From: Trichosphaerium sp. ATCC 40318
Taxonomy: Eukaryota; Discosea; Flabellinia; Trichosidae
NCBI GenBank assembly: GCA_038496445.1
Contig: JALMLS010000579.1
Location: forward strand, 434,001 to 498,000
Direction: 5' to 3'
Length of the DNA: 64,000 nt
Below are positions 1-11,737 of this stretch, in pieces (position 1 is the stretch's first letter; the number at the start of each line of letters is the position of its first letter). The translations under genes were made by a program, and so were the position numbers. The notes under the pieces are model-generated. The model saw only the letters and a list, made by a program, of their open reading frames with translations. It ran no database searches and was not told the DNA's origin.

Positions 1-1594
1 GACTGTTTTAGGTACGAACCCAAGATCTTTAAGTCCTTGTACACTGACTCTTGAAAGAGGATTTATTCCTCCAAAGTTTAGGTATGGGGTCATTAGTTCA
101 TTATCAAAAGTAGATTCACGCCAATGACTACCAAAATGAATCAGCAAATTATGAGAAAAAAAAACATGCTACATACGCTAGACGACTGCCTTGGCCACCT
201 GTATTTGCAGCAGGTGTTGTGGTTTCTGAGTTACCGAAAATACTATTGTATTCAGCTGTTGCGAGAGGTAAAACATATCTTGGGTCTAATGTAGCAGTGT
301 TAATGATAATATTAGGCCGTATCAACCACAAAGGACCAAGACCACTTAAAAAAAGTAAGGGACCAAGAAAATAGTTTGCTTTACACTTACAGAACGTGTC
401 CCATCTCATGTCTAACGACTTCATCGAATTGCCCTCTATTGAGAAGGGATTCAGCATCAGAAATATCAAATTGTATAATGCCAGAAAGCTAAAACTAGTT
501 AATGTACAGTGAAACAAGCAAAAAAAACAAAACAGTACCGGAAGGCCATTAGCGCCACCACGGATTTCTCTTGGACCAGCACTTCCAAGAATACGTCCTT
601 CCCCATCTAAATATTGTCAATAGCGGTATGGTTATTATCTAGGTACCAATGTCAGGGAAACTGATGTCAATGTAGAGATCATCTACGAAAAACAGTTAAA
701 CACAATTTCAGGAAACCGCTGTCATACCAACATCTCTACTGAACACATTAGATCTGCCATCAGGTACATCTGCAGTAATAATTTTCTCCCAGAAACGAGC
801 AGCTTTTTCAGTTTGCGCGAGCTTAAAGAGCGTCAAATACACAGTAGCAAAACACTAAAGAAGGTCCGTACAAGCTTTGTGATTTGTGGTGTGCGCTCAC
901 CATTGAAGCCCCACTCAATATTGAAAGCTCTATCTCTTATAACATTAAAGAAATTAAAGTTCAGTTCCCCTGTAACGAAAGAAATCTGTATTCTTTGTGG
1001 TCCTTGAGTAATACGACCCATATTCACATAAACATCGGTCCACTTTCTCCATCCTTCAAAAAAAGTAAGTTTCAAAAAAAATCACGTGTTCACATGGCTA
1101 AAAATACAAACGAATCACAATACCTCCTGACCCGCGGAACACTGCTGTTTTAGTGATAGAACCAACTTGAACTTCGATTGTATTTGGGAAAGTGTTTGGA
1201 GAAGCAACACGGAGTCTGATGGTGTAATCTGCCGTCCGAGAAAACACTGGACTCTCATACACAAGATACTCTGAAGGTTGTATATATGCGACATAACAAG
1301 TACCGCTGTTTGTGGTTTGTAAATCGACAAATGGTGCTGTTTGTGTAGTACCACAATCAGCTCCGCCTAATTGTGAACATCAGTAGCCATACTAGCAAAG
1401 GAAAAGGAATTAAGTGCGTACCAAGGTTAGCAGCTGAGAGATCTAAGCTATCGGTAAAGTGTTCGGCTTCGATACGTCCAGGGACTTGGGTAGTTATCTG
1501 AGCTGATGCCTATATTGTGTTATTTGGTGTCTAATAATCAGAATTGGTGTACAAGTGATAGGAGCACTGCCAACGCTAAAAAACTGAGGTTCAT
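1..1594 (-). CDS. Secreted CBM6-leishmanolysin-like (M8) metallopeptidase, 3' end cut by window edge
   Basis: Zinc metallopeptidase predicted to act outside the cell or in an endolysosomal compartment. ATG at 1594 opens a short signal peptide (MNLSFLALAVLLSL...ASA), split by an intron. Next comes a CBM6-like beta-sandwich (RIEAEHF...SGTCYVAYI..EYLVYE, then FEGWRKWTDVYVN and LNFNFF), the family fold that binds glycans. After a linker (AQTEKAARFWEKII) comes the peptidase: a leishmanolysin-type stretch PLSGIIQFDISDAES, then the zinc motif HEMGHVLGLGPLW formed across an intron near 330-390, and the downstream SHWRESTFDNELMTPYLN carrying the probable third zinc His, with NPLSRVSVQGLKDLGF. At least seven introns, several with gtac/gtaa donors. 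The gene runs off the left edge after the SHW region, so the C terminus is missing. Domain identity is strong from motifs; the exact CBM family is less certain. Confidence 0.85.
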
Positions 1595-2325
1595 GACGAG
1601 ATGTGATGTTGATAGTTTTTGAGTTTTATGCATTCCTTCCACTTTTTTTGTATCACATGTGGTACTACCGTATAGCAGGTAACCTATGTAGCAAATAAGG
1701 AATATTGTTCAAATATTGCGAAGGGTATTTTGGGACTTGGCACATTAGCTTGGATTTGTTTGAGGAGTTTAATCTTTGAACAAAAGTTAACCGGAATTGT
1801 TGGTAAAATCCGCAGCAAATGTTTCGATATTATTCGTTCATAATGTCTATCTAAACTTCAAAGATAGTTATTATTGTAATACCTACTTGCTTTTCTTAGT
1901 GTTCTTATCTGTAACACACTCATTTTGCCTTATTGCCAACCTAAGAACCTACACTTCACCGAAATGTGAATATTGGAGTTTGCCAGAACTATTCTGTTTG
2001 CTGATTGTTTTGGTGCCGCTCCTTCCCGAAGGCATACGTAAAATTGGAACGATGCAGAAGAAGAGCATTGTCCTTGAGCAAGGATGACACTCAATAACGA
2101 TAAACTATTCATTTTTTGCACTTTTAGTTTTGCCGACGAACCAAGCTTACACTTACCCAAATGATACAATGCTAGAGCACAACAATAGTGTAGAGTTTGT
2201 CATTATAATCAGAAACTCTAGAAGAGTTAGAAACGAAAACCAATCTAGATTGCCTTTCGTTGTCTTCCATTCAATGAATTGAATAATAATTGTGCTAAAA
2301 CACTTCAATACAATAATCAAAGGCA
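1595..2325. other. Intergenic, divergent promoters
   Basis: Space between the 5' ends of the minus-strand peptidase and the plus-strand ubiquitin-like gene. AT-rich, with open frames that lack recognisable protein character. It must hold both promoters, but I recognise no specific element. Confidence 0.5.
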
Positions 2326-2640
2326 ATGAAGCTTCATATAGGTTACAACGATTCTACTGGTAAAGGAAAAAACGTAAAAACGTTCTCATACACGCTGACA
2401 GAGCGTTCAGACGCCAAAGTACATACATTAGAGTTACCAACGTTCCCAATAAAGGTAGAGAGCGGTAACGCTACGCTATTGAATGTGAAAGAAGCTATTT
2501 TTAAGAAAATGGGCTGGGAAGTAGCAAGACAGCGTCTAATTTACGCTGGAAATCAGTTAATGGATAACAGAACTCTAAACGACTATAATATTCAAAAAGA
2601 AGGTCTAATATCCGTCGTGCTGAGGCTTCGCCCCAGTTAG
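2326..2640 (+). CDS. Ubiquitin-like protein without a C-terminal GlyGly
   Basis: Intronless 104-residue protein. Residues about 53-102 align by eye with the second half of ubiquitin: [20 protein letters not shown] followed by NIQKEG and VLRLR, matching the ubiquitin QQRLIFAGKQL / DYNIQKES / LVLRLR landmarks. The N-terminal half ([14 protein letters not shown]..., [20 protein letters not shown]) is longer and divergent but keeps the strand-helix order. The chain ends RLRPS where ubiquitin has RLRGG, so it cannot be conjugated in the usual way unless processed. A binding or adaptor role of a ubiquitin-like fold is the simplest inference. The lack of introns is unusual beside its neighbours. Confidence 0.85.
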   Translation: MKLHIGYNDSTGKGKNVKTFSYTLTERSDAKVHTLELPTFPIKVESGNATLLNVKEAIFKKMGWEVARQRLIYAGNQLMDNRTLNDYNIQKEGLISVVLRLRPS

Positions 2641-2905
2641 CTAACGAACGGAATCCTAATAAACAAATTTGAAACATAAAGTAAGCGTCAGTTCACTTTT
2701 TTTTGGTTTCGTCTTATTTTTTCAACCTTTCGAATTAGCAGACTCTGAAAGAGAATCCCGAAAGTAATCCTATCAGATGTTACTAGTATACTTCTATACA
2801 ACATAGTAGAATACTGTAGATACGTCAAGAATGAAAACAGTACTGCTGCCATTGATAAACCAAATAACCTAAAGGGTTTTTTTTTATTACTTTTAGGTCG
2901 AACTT

Positions 2906-5900
2906 TTAAAATGCAGCAAAGCGGTTGTTACGATCAACAAATCTGCCGCTAGTATTCTTCTTTGGTGTACGGTTTGTATTTTTAGAGTTTGGTCCTGCTA
3001 CTTTAGGCTTTCTACGTCTAGTACGCTTTGTTTTTGCAGCCAAGTCAGCCTTTAACTTTGCTTGACATGACTTAAATGGTTCATCACATAAGCCAACAAT
3101 ACTCTTGTATAAATCGGTCTCTACGTCTCCCAGTGTACCCTTTATTCAATTAGAATAACACTATAATAACACTCCTAAACTATGACTTACCTCTTCAACA
3201 ATTTTAAGGCTTGTGTAGAAAGCACCAGCGTCGAACCTATTTGGTTTTCAGTGTTGATCTTTTTTTTTAAAAAATCATGTCTCTTTGTACTTACCAATCT
3301 ACAGCATTACCCATAGGAAATGCGTTCAAGAAAACTGCGTTTACTTGATATGTTGTTTCAACAAGTGATTGCCATGTGGAGGCCCTAGAGGATCAGTCAA
3401 TAACCAAAAACTCATGCAGATATAATTATATTCAAAAGTAGTTACCAATGGAATTTTTGCATAACAACACGCTCTCTGCGAAGCTCTTCCCATTTAACAA
3501 GTTCTTCAGGTTGCTCATCGCGTAAAATATAAGCGGCAATACCACCAATGACATAATCAGCCACATACACACGAGCCTTAACATAAGTTAGAACATGAAA
3601 TTTTCTAAATTTAGATAAGATAAAAAAAAAAGCTAATATTTTGGCTCCTGCAGAAGGAAGAACTACGTCAAATATCCGTAGAACGCCATCCAAGAAGCCG
3701 TGTTATCTGAAAAAACCCTGCTACACAGTAGAGGAAATAACAAGCCAGATAAATTCAACAAAAAACAAGTACATTCAAAAAATGCAAACGCTTTAAACGC
3801 TTTAACAATAATGTACCTGAGAAAAGCATAGAAGCATTGCAGCGAGAAGTCTTTGTTCTTTTGGAATGCTATCAACATTTACGTTTTCTAGGTTATATCC
3901 TTCAAATAGCATATCGATCATTGTCTTTTGTCTTGTTTCACTACAAGAAAGAATAGAAATAAGTCTTTTTACCTAAGCCAACTTCTAAATTTTACGCACG
4001 TGTCCATGGCTACAATATCTTTAAGTTGCATTGCTGTCCACTTAGCATTTGATGGCGTATTAGTAGATACTGGAACACCTTTGTATGTATCATTGGTACG
4101 CATATATTCGACAATTTTGTTATCTGGTAGTAAGTTAATAAACCTGAAATGAAGATTGTTTGAAATATACATTGTACCTTCAGGAACATCTTTTGGAGAT
4201 AAGACAGCATACATGCGAGTACGTATAGACTTCCAAATACCCCAAGAGCATGATTGACGAGTATCTAGACAAACCAGCTTAGAACAACGAACTTTTAAAC
4301 AAAGCTTACCTTCGAGTTGCGGTGTGATTATTTGTTGCTTGTTGAGAAGTACGTTCATGGCTGAATTGAAGCATCCTTTACGGTAAAGTGATAGATACTC
4401 TTCAGGCAATGTAGAAACATCAAAATTTGTGTTTGTAGCAGTAGGTAGAGCACTATCAATGTTGGTGTACGATGCAACTGATTCTCGAAGTAATTTCTCT
4501 ATGTAACAACGTTAGCACTTCTCCTCATACTTGATAGCAATAAATGAAGTACACATACCTTTTGCAGGAGTATTTAGTCTTCTAGCGCAAAGATTTAATG
4601 CGTCTTCTGTAGTTTCAGGACCTTTCAAAGCGTGTGCGACAGCAACAAATCTATCCTGTTATAACAAAAAAATTGTTAGAGTTCGGTAGTACAATTGAAA
4701 GCACATACTCTAACCAAAACACTTGGAGGTAATGCTTGAATACATTTTTGTGTTGTCTTTGTTGAAAGTTCTGTACCTTCAGTATAATCGTTTCCTATTG
4801 AAAAAATAAAACTGTGAGCACGTGCTTTTGCTTAAAACGTTATTTTCCAAAAAAAAAACCTGCTTCAAAAATTCAAGAGAAAATGGTTACACACCTAGAA
4901 TGCTAGCCCATACAGGTAAGATCTATAAGTATGGTTAGTAACTATATATGGCTGCGTACAATTATTGTGTACCGGTACAGTAATGCCAAAGAAGGCGGCA
5001 ATTTTCTCAGACTTGTAAACTTTGCAAGAAATTGTTTCGTCATCTTCACTAAACACAATGCTCCTACAAACCAATCAATAAAAACATAAATAGCGTTGAA
5101 TCCAACCTCAATGGAATGTAACCTTTGTGATCCATTACATAGTAATCTAAGCGAAAGGTAAGAAAAATCAACCGAAATTCAAAAAATCTAGCAAGTCAGA
5201 AAAAAACGTCTATCGTGCCTGAATCGTTACCAATCAAAAAGCAATTATTCTCCTGCGCGTCCACAATATATTAGCAATCTAACAAGCCAATAATAAAGGA
5301 CTGTACCCTTGAGAACTGTGCGACATAAGGATCAGCTTCGCCATCAACGACAAAATGATCTATCTCTTCATCTACACATGCATCGATGGCAACACGCTTT
5401 GATTGTGTGAATTCCAAAAGACAATCCAAAAGAAATTCAATTGTTGCCTTACACGAAGAAGTAGGCCAATCATATTCTGGATGTAGCCTCCTACTGCTGT
5501 AGAGCGCTTTAAGACATCGTTTACAACTCTTTTAGTGCGAGATACGTTTTCTCTACCGCGTGCTAGAATCGTCTTGCGCTTAATGTTATCTGAGCGCCTA
5601 CACCATTATTTAGTGCGTTTTATAGCGTTTATGCTTTGTTTCTCACACTCCATCAAAGTAAATTGTTGGTTTAATGTCTAGAGCCTTGAAATGCGCTATC
5701 CAAGCGCGTACTTCGTCGTATAGCGTAAGTAGGAGTTAAATGAAAATAATTTTATCGTTGAAACAAGAAAACACTAGGATATTGCTTGTAGTTATGGCAT
5801 GGTACGCGGTTGGCCTACTTTTAATGAGATACAAGAGCGCAAACTTTTTCGAAAAAAATTATTACCGCAATGTAAAGGTCACACATCAGAGCATTACCAT

Positions 5901-6015
5901 CAACAACCACTTGGGTAACTTTAGTTTCGTCAGTGTCATCTTTTTTAAAAACAGTTTCCTCTGCAATTTCAGCTCCTTTCTTTTCAAGGAGAGTTGTTAA
6001 TCCGCGTACACCCAT
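2906..6015 (-). CDS. Asteroid-like XPG/FEN-family nuclease-related protein
   Basis: Start ATG at 6015 gives MGVRGLTTLLE, the N-terminal signature of asteroid-type members of the XPG/FEN1 superfamily, followed by VTQVVVDGNALMCDLY with the first acidic residue. About 4.6-5.5 kb encodes the internal region: KRVAIDACVDEEIDHFVVDG then EADPYVAQFS (acidic EAD motif), then NCFLIGNDSDYYVMDHKGY (acidic DSD motif). The middle and C-terminal parts are helical and unrecognised. The last exon is basic (KTKRTRRRKPK..., RTPKKNTSGRFVDRNNRFAAF) and ends with TAA at 2908. More than ten short introns; the one after GNDS appears to use a GC-AG donor (gcacga) near 5224. Asteroid proteins are poorly characterised, some predicted inactive; the acidic residues here look mostly kept. 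Whether it cuts DNA or RNA cannot be told. Confidence 0.8.
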
Positions 6016-6237
6016 ACTTTGCGTAGTTCGTTGAGTAAAACAAAGTATGGTGTTTTCTGTTAAGCACGACTTGAACAAAAACAGCCACTCGATCAATGAG
6101 CTCTTTTAGATTATTCAGTACCAACTCTGAAAGCAATTTCGAGTCTATGACAACTACAAATTACAGATTTGTTGAAAAATGTTCATTTCGCGCTACTGAC
6201 TCTCATGAGCGGTGACATTCAATTCTATGTTGTTACA
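6016..6237. other. Short intergenic space with a 20-nt near-repeat
   Basis: Between the 3' end of the membrane-protein gene and the 5' end of the asteroid gene. Positions 6197-6216 match 9618-9637 at 19 of 20 bases; the second copy lies in an exon of the hydrolase gene. Nothing else recognised. Confidence 0.3.
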
Positions 6238-7594
6238 CTATTCTGGTAGCTGGTGACGTAAGGCAATAGTCTCTTTTTCTTCTGGTTGTATGGCAGTAGG
6301 TTCTTCGTCTGCCGTTTGTATCAATGATACCTCTACTGGCCATTTAACTGATCCGTAGGTTGTTGATGAAGTATCGGATGAGTTATGCTTCGTGAGACTT
6401 TGTCTCCAGCAAGTTAGTATCATAATGGTTGCACAAAATCCCCACTCAATGCTGAGCGTTATCTGTAAGAGTTAGATTAGAGTGTTCAATAAAAAGTATA
6501 AAACAAGAAACACTCACCACAGACTTCCACCAATGTTTTCTGTAACCTCTGACAGTCACACCAACTAGTAGATCTACGGAATACAAAGTGATGAAAGTGA
6601 GGCCTAGAAAGATGAATGCCCTGACCTAGTCATTTGTAAGACTTCAAAATAGACATTGCACTTGTAGCACAAAAAATCACGTGTGCCTTTACAATAATGA
6701 ACTTTGTTGTATTTGACGTAAAGTTCTTTGGTATTCTTTTCAGAATTCCATACATAACAACCCCACCACATATACCGTATCCAAGCACCTCAATAGCACT
6801 TAAATAATAATATATCGCGCTTATTGATTCTCGTTTCGTCGGGTTTTCAAAAAGTACGTATATATAAATGTTAAACCCAACTTGCACTACAAGGTCTCCA
6901 ATTAATAACCCCACCAAAGCTAACTTCATCCAGTAAGCATAACCACGTGCTTTATTGCCAAGTTTCCAAAGACTTTGAGCATACCTCAGCAGATTTAAAC
7001 CCCAAGCTGAGTCTCTAGATAAACAAGTTAATTTACATAAACCTATAACTTCATTCCAAGCAAGACATGCACGAATACTGTGCCAAGAGCGTAGAGTAGG
7101 CCATTCAGTGCCGGAGGAATAATGTCTCGTTGTTCAAGCGGATCAATTGAAATCCAAATCATACGGACTATCACGTGTCAGTGCATCAAATGTAAAAATA
7201 TGTGATTTTATCAAACTTGAACGCACCAAGAATGGTTAGAAAAAGAGCTATACGCTGCAGTACCATCAAAACTTTGTTATCAGCTCCATACCTAAAATAA
7301 CATTAAATTCTGACTAACGTACTCAGCTATCGCTTTGTTCAAAGTCTTTTGGCGAAGACACTCGAAACTAAGTCCCACGTGGGACTTTGAACAATTTTTT
7401 TTCAAAAATGTTGTCAGACGCACTTAAAGTAATCGTATTGGCATAAATACAGTGGTGTTATGATTACTACACGTTCGTAAGACTTTATCACAGTAAATGT
7501 CAACAAGTAGTTTATTCGTGCCTAGAAGCAACCCCCATACGCACACACCAACGATTTTAAACGTGAGTTGGTGTTGTGGACTGAATCTCTGCAT
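6238..7594 (-). CDS. Multi-pass (about 7TM) membrane protein, possibly THH1/TOM1/TOM3-like
   Basis: Joining exons from ATG 7594 gives hydrophobic segments in order: FKIVGVCVWGLLLG; VLMVLQRIALFLTIL; PALNGLLYALGTVFVHVLLG; LALVGLLIGDLVVQVGFNIY; YYYLSAIEVLGYGICGGVVM; FIIVKAHVIFCATSAM; FIFLGLTFITLYSVDLLVG; and ITLSIEWGFCATIMILTCW. That is seven or eight helices, with an acidic cytosolic tail ending at TAG/TAA 6238. The loop WISIDPLEQRDIIPP between helices resembles the conserved loop of the THH1/TOM1/TOM3 family, but this rests on shape and a short motif. The first intron (about 170 nt, 7305-7474) is longer than usual here and carries a perfect 18-bp palindrome. A generic GPCR-like protein is the alternative. 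Confidence 0.55.
7337..7392. repeat. Intronic inverted repeat with a perfect 18-bp palindrome
   Basis: Positions 7370-7387 read the same on both strands and are centred on CACGTG. In addition GTTCAAAGTC (7337-7346) is the reverse complement of GACTTTGAAC (7383-7392). It lies in the first intron of the membrane-protein gene. It could fold as a hairpin in the pre-mRNA or bind a dimeric bHLH-type factor; both are inference. Confidence 0.6.
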
Positions 7595-8290
7595 TTTGCA
7601 ATTTTTTGATATGGGAAATCAATCCTTAGTACTACAAGCAAGCGGCGAGTGAGCTGTAATAGTGAGTGCCTATGTTACCACAAACTTTTCAAGAGAAACG
7701 TGGAAGTTACCTGTTGAAGCTTACCAATGTTCTGACCTATAAAAGCACTATTCGTTGTTGATAGTTACTGCTAAATAATTAGAAATCCACTTAAGATTTA
7801 GAAACACGTGCCAGTGGAGGAAGCCTCAGTTAGAAGTATGTTGTTTATAAATAGCTAGGTGGGAAAGTACAGGAAAGTGCGTACTCAACGAGACTTAAAC
7901 ATTTAAATACAAGGAATTGACCTGAAACAGCGCTACTTTTCGAAAGGACGCTTCTCAATTTTTAGCACGTGACTTCTGCTCCTACCATCATAAAAAGGAC
8001 TCCATCAATCAATAACATAGCCTTGTGTACTCTAGAGGGTTACTTGAGCTCACAATCCATCGAAAAACTAGCTTTGCTAAATAGAAAAATAACAAAAATG
8101 ACGAAATGAATGTCTCCAAGTCACATTTGGGTTGCAGGTCCTACATTTATTTGTTTTGTAGATTATTTGCTTAAGGTCTAGAGGATTCAGTAAGATAAAA
8201 TATCAAGGGGGTACAGATATGGTGGTTTTGCGATAGCCTAAACTCTACCAGTAATATTTGTACTTTAAACAAACTGTTTATTTTTTTTAT
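7595..8290. other. Intergenic, no gene seen
   Basis: Promoter side of the membrane-protein gene and 3' side of the hydrolase gene. Contains CACGTG at 7805 and 7966. No coding frame with protein-like composition. Confidence 0.4.
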
Positions 8291-10044
8291 TCAGAAAATA
8301 GTAGCACTTCTTCCTGTTGGACAAGTACTTGCTTGGCGTGAACTCCTTGTTGCGTCATACATACTCTTTATATCTGTAGTAGATCTATGATGACTTTTGT
8401 ATCTTGTTCTTTGAATACCACACCAAGCAGATAAATTGTGACGATTAGAAAACCTTCTTAATTGTTGTGTATTCTTTGCCTTTACGACATTATGTAGCGT
8501 TTTTCTAACTGCGTTAAATACTATTTCATTATCAAAGTGACCAGCATTAAGTACAACTTCTCTTCTGACATTATTAAATCCAAGAAGCTGAGCGAAAAGA
8601 CCTTCAAAAGCAAACAAGTGTCAAAAACTGAGATGTCAAAAGTCAAGAAAAAAAAAAGCAAGTTCGTTACCTAGCCTTGAATCAGACTTTGACATTGGGT
8701 CTTGAGATCCAGCTGCTATAATCAATAATACTATTTCCCCATACGTCTTTCTAAGCTCGCTTAATACATCACCTGTATTAAGAGATCCATGGGTATACTT
8801 GACGAGCTTACCACCCCAAACAGGAAAACCTGTACTTAACATATTAGGTCTTTCGAACCTGATTTCAATAAAAGTAAAAGAAGAACTTGCCGTGTTCTAC
8901 AACACCTTCCTGCATTGATGGCATTATACGGTCCAAAACTAAAGCTTTTATTTTCTCTCCTTTTCTAGCTGCTTTAGAGGCTGTGTATGCAGCTATAGGA
9001 CCGCCCAATGAATATCCATGGATCACGATCTGAGATGGTCTATAAAACTAAAAATAATCTGTTTTAGTGCTTTTGGAACCTCTGAGTGAAAATCCGTTTG
9101 TACTTTGTTGTTATAGTTTCTTATTAGCGTTGTAGCACAATTATAAAACTCCAGACCATCTTGTAATAAATGAACAGCATGAAGCTTGCCCAAACCTGAG
9201 AAAAAACATTTTTCGTCAAAAAAGTTGAAAACCTTGACTTTTAAAAATACCTCCAGCGTTAAACTTTTCTCGTCGAGATCCTTTCTTGTATTTACAACTA
9301 GTACTAGCGCCAAAACCTCTATAATCAAGACTCAATACCTAATTTTATAATAACTATTTCAGTCCACAATAAAAACGTTTAAAAACACGTGCTTTACAAC
9401 CAAGATGAACGTATTCAACTGAAATATCTCTCATCTGCTCTTCAGAGGAACCAGCTGACCCAGAATATGTAATGACTAGTATATTTCTCTTATTCTTACA
9501 TGAATCTCTAGGCTCATATAGACGCCCTCTTAATACCCTGCCCTCTGAAGGCCACTCTATAACCTTCGAAAAAAAATCAACAAAAAAGAAGATTATTCTC
9601 ACTAAACTAACGTACTCTGACTCTCACGAGCGGTGACTTGATTTTAGTATCCTAAAACACCATTAATACTATTTGGGTACTTGTAGTTTTTTTTATTTTT
9701 TGTCACGTGCCGTGATGACCGTATTGTGTTTATTTATATACCAGTCCCAATACTCCATTGTATTATGATCATGTCTATCTTTTGAGTCGCCGAAGAGTGC
9801 TTCATTCATCAGAGGCACTGTTTTATGTAATGCCGAACGAAATGGAGAAACAATATGAGAGGAGCGTAAGAACCTCTTTGTTACATCCCTACATCAATTG
9901 CGTCAGCATTAAAGAAGAATTGTATTTCAGACAGTTTAAATACCCTTGACCCGCCTCTGGATACTCTAAATCGTCGTGAATATCACCTTCGAATGCCATG
10001 GATGGCCCTGTAGTTTTCCAGACGCTCTTAGTGGATTCAGCCAT
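8291..10044 (-). CDS. Alpha/beta-hydrolase fold protein
   Basis: From ATG 10044 (MAESTKSVWKTTGPSMAF) exons join in frame through VTKRFLRSSHIVSPFRSAL and MEYWDWYINKHNT to the hydrolase core: VIEWPSEGRVLRGRLYEP, NILVITYSGSAGSSEEQM, VLSLDYRGFGAST, then the nucleophile elbow GYSLGG near 9020, a candidate acid in AAGSQDPMSKSDSRLG, and a candidate catalytic His in VLNAGHFDNEI. This is the classical Ser-Asp-His order of lipases, esterases and thioesterases of the serine aminopeptidase S33/BAAT-like type. The C-terminal tail (RYKSHHRSTTDIKS...) is basic and Ser/Thr-rich. The 90-residue N-terminal extension matches nothing I know. No signal peptide, so a cytosolic enzyme; substrate unknown. A run of nearly six introns, most 40-60 nt. 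Confidence 0.8.
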
Positions 10045-10776
10045 TTGGATAGGATTGTTCGTCTAAATGCACTTTACTTTGGGTTAATGTTGATGTCACC
10101 AGAGTAGAGTTGTGAAGTATTTTTTCGGTACTGTACTTCCCTTAATTACTGTTCACTTAAAAGAGATTCTTAAGCATGTAAGCTTGGCGTTCTAACTAAT
10201 TTGCCGAAGGTTTACTGAACAACAGTTTTGCCCCGAAACTTTCAATTACAACGGTTATTTGGATACTGCGTTATTGAGGTAATTTCGTCAGCTGTGATTT
10301 CCAGTAAGTTTTGTAGTGCAATTTACCTCATTGTACACCGTTTTGAACACACAAGTTCTCTTTAGATGCTTGTAGAAAGTGGTGAAGACTCAACGTAATA
10401 ATGTTACACAACAGAAAAAGATAAGAGGTGGTCATCTTTTGCGATGTACGGTATGCATAAATCAATATTAATTCTTGGAGTGGCATTATCCAAACTTAAA
10501 CGTATGGTATCACGTGACAAACACAACAGAAGGTTTTGAGGTAGAGCAATAAGAGACTAAGAAATGTAATCTAGGTGAGTAGCGCTTATTTGTAAACAAT
10601 AATAGCTTTTTATTGTTTTAAGATGTGGAAAGTAATTCAAACTCTTTCTATGCTACTGCAAGTGTCACATTTCTAATTATGCCAAGTAGGAGCGAATACA
10701 CAAGGATCAATCTAAATAAACATCAGTATCAGTATAAAGGCAATAGTGATCGAAACACAAGTCGAGAAAAAAAAGG
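10045..10776. other. Intergenic, no gene seen
   Basis: Upstream of the hydrolase gene and downstream of the 10.8-11.3 kb gene. One CACGTG at 10511. Open frames here lack introns, signals or recognisable composition. Confidence 0.4.
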
Positions 10777-11333
10777 TCATACATCAAAATCAGACATCTT
10801 TACTTCTTGATTTTCCATTGTGTTAATACCATCTGTTATGTACACAGGATATCCTTCTACTATTGACCACATTTTTTTAATGTTGTTGGTACCTAAAAGA
10901 TAGCCTGTTAAAAACCATTTGGGTGAAGTAACTCATCGAAAATAACAATACCTTTGTCAAGTACAATCTCCCATGCTCGAATGAGCTTGAATAAGTTCGA
11001 AAACATGTGAATATGGGACAACGAAGAGTAACGTACAGTTGTAGAATTCATGTCGTACATAGTAATACGATTAAGTTCTAGCTTCCCAAATTCTGTCCGC
11101 GTATTTGTAGTATTCACCTTGGAGAGGACACGTCCGTCTGGAAGTTGAATCTGTGAATGGTATTCGACATACCATCTAGTAGGTAAACGACCTGGGAAGC
11201 CTTGACCTGGTATCTCGTATGTTAACGAAACAAAGTTGTTTATCTTGAAAGGCTAGTTAACTGGGAAGTCTTCATCTTGAGATGCTACTATGGCAACGCA
11301 TATAACAACAACGAGTACTAAGAGTTGTTGCAT
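10777..11333 (-). CDS. Small secreted protein of unknown function
   Basis: ATG at 11333 gives MQQLLVLVVVICVAIVASQ, a good signal peptide. Read straight through, the frame has a TAG soon after and later a frame break, but both vanish if introns are removed: a 36-nt gt-ag segment beginning at gtagcatctc, a 51-nt intron with the consensus gtacgt donor, and a 45-nt intron beginning gtattg. The mature product then reads NNFVSLTYEIPGQGFPGRLP, ...WYVEYHSQIQLPDGRVLSK, ...MWSIVEGYPVYITDGI and ends MSDFDV. The first intron would remove the end of the signal peptide, so that boundary is doubtful; a genuine in-frame stop (decaying gene) is the alternative. No family recognised; extracellular location is inferred only from the leader. 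Confidence 0.5.
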
Positions 11334-11737
11334 AGCAAAGGAAACTGTGAAAGAAAAGTTGAGCGTCACTTAAACATTGTGGTTACTAAAAAAGGGCAAG
11401 TTCACTAAATCAAGGCATACTTATTAAAAAAACGAATTCACTGTCAGCTTAAGTGACTAAGCGAACAGCACTCTTGGTTGCATTGGCTGTTCTATTTTTA
11501 ACGCTAAAAGCCAGATATGACAAAGAATCCACTGCTAGTGCGCCTCATTCCATAATTTCTAAATACAGCTCGCTAGATTGTGCACAACCTTCACATATAA
11601 TAAGTTACCGATAATATTGAGCGAGTTCAAGACTGTATTTTTTATTATTTTCAGTACCTAAAATACAAATTACATAAACTAACCAGTACACCGTTTCACT
11701 TTCTTAGTTTGGTTGTAAGGGCCCGTGATTCTTCTTT
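11334..11737. other. Intergenic, no gene seen
   Basis: Between the 5' end of the small secreted gene and the 3' end of the FAD oxidoreductase. AT-rich, no recognised element. Confidence 0.4.

Noticed and set aside
10777-11333. A pseudogene call with an in-frame stop and frameshift
   Set aside because: Both defects disappear with introns of 36-51 nt that use normal splice signals, so a functional gene is at least as likely.
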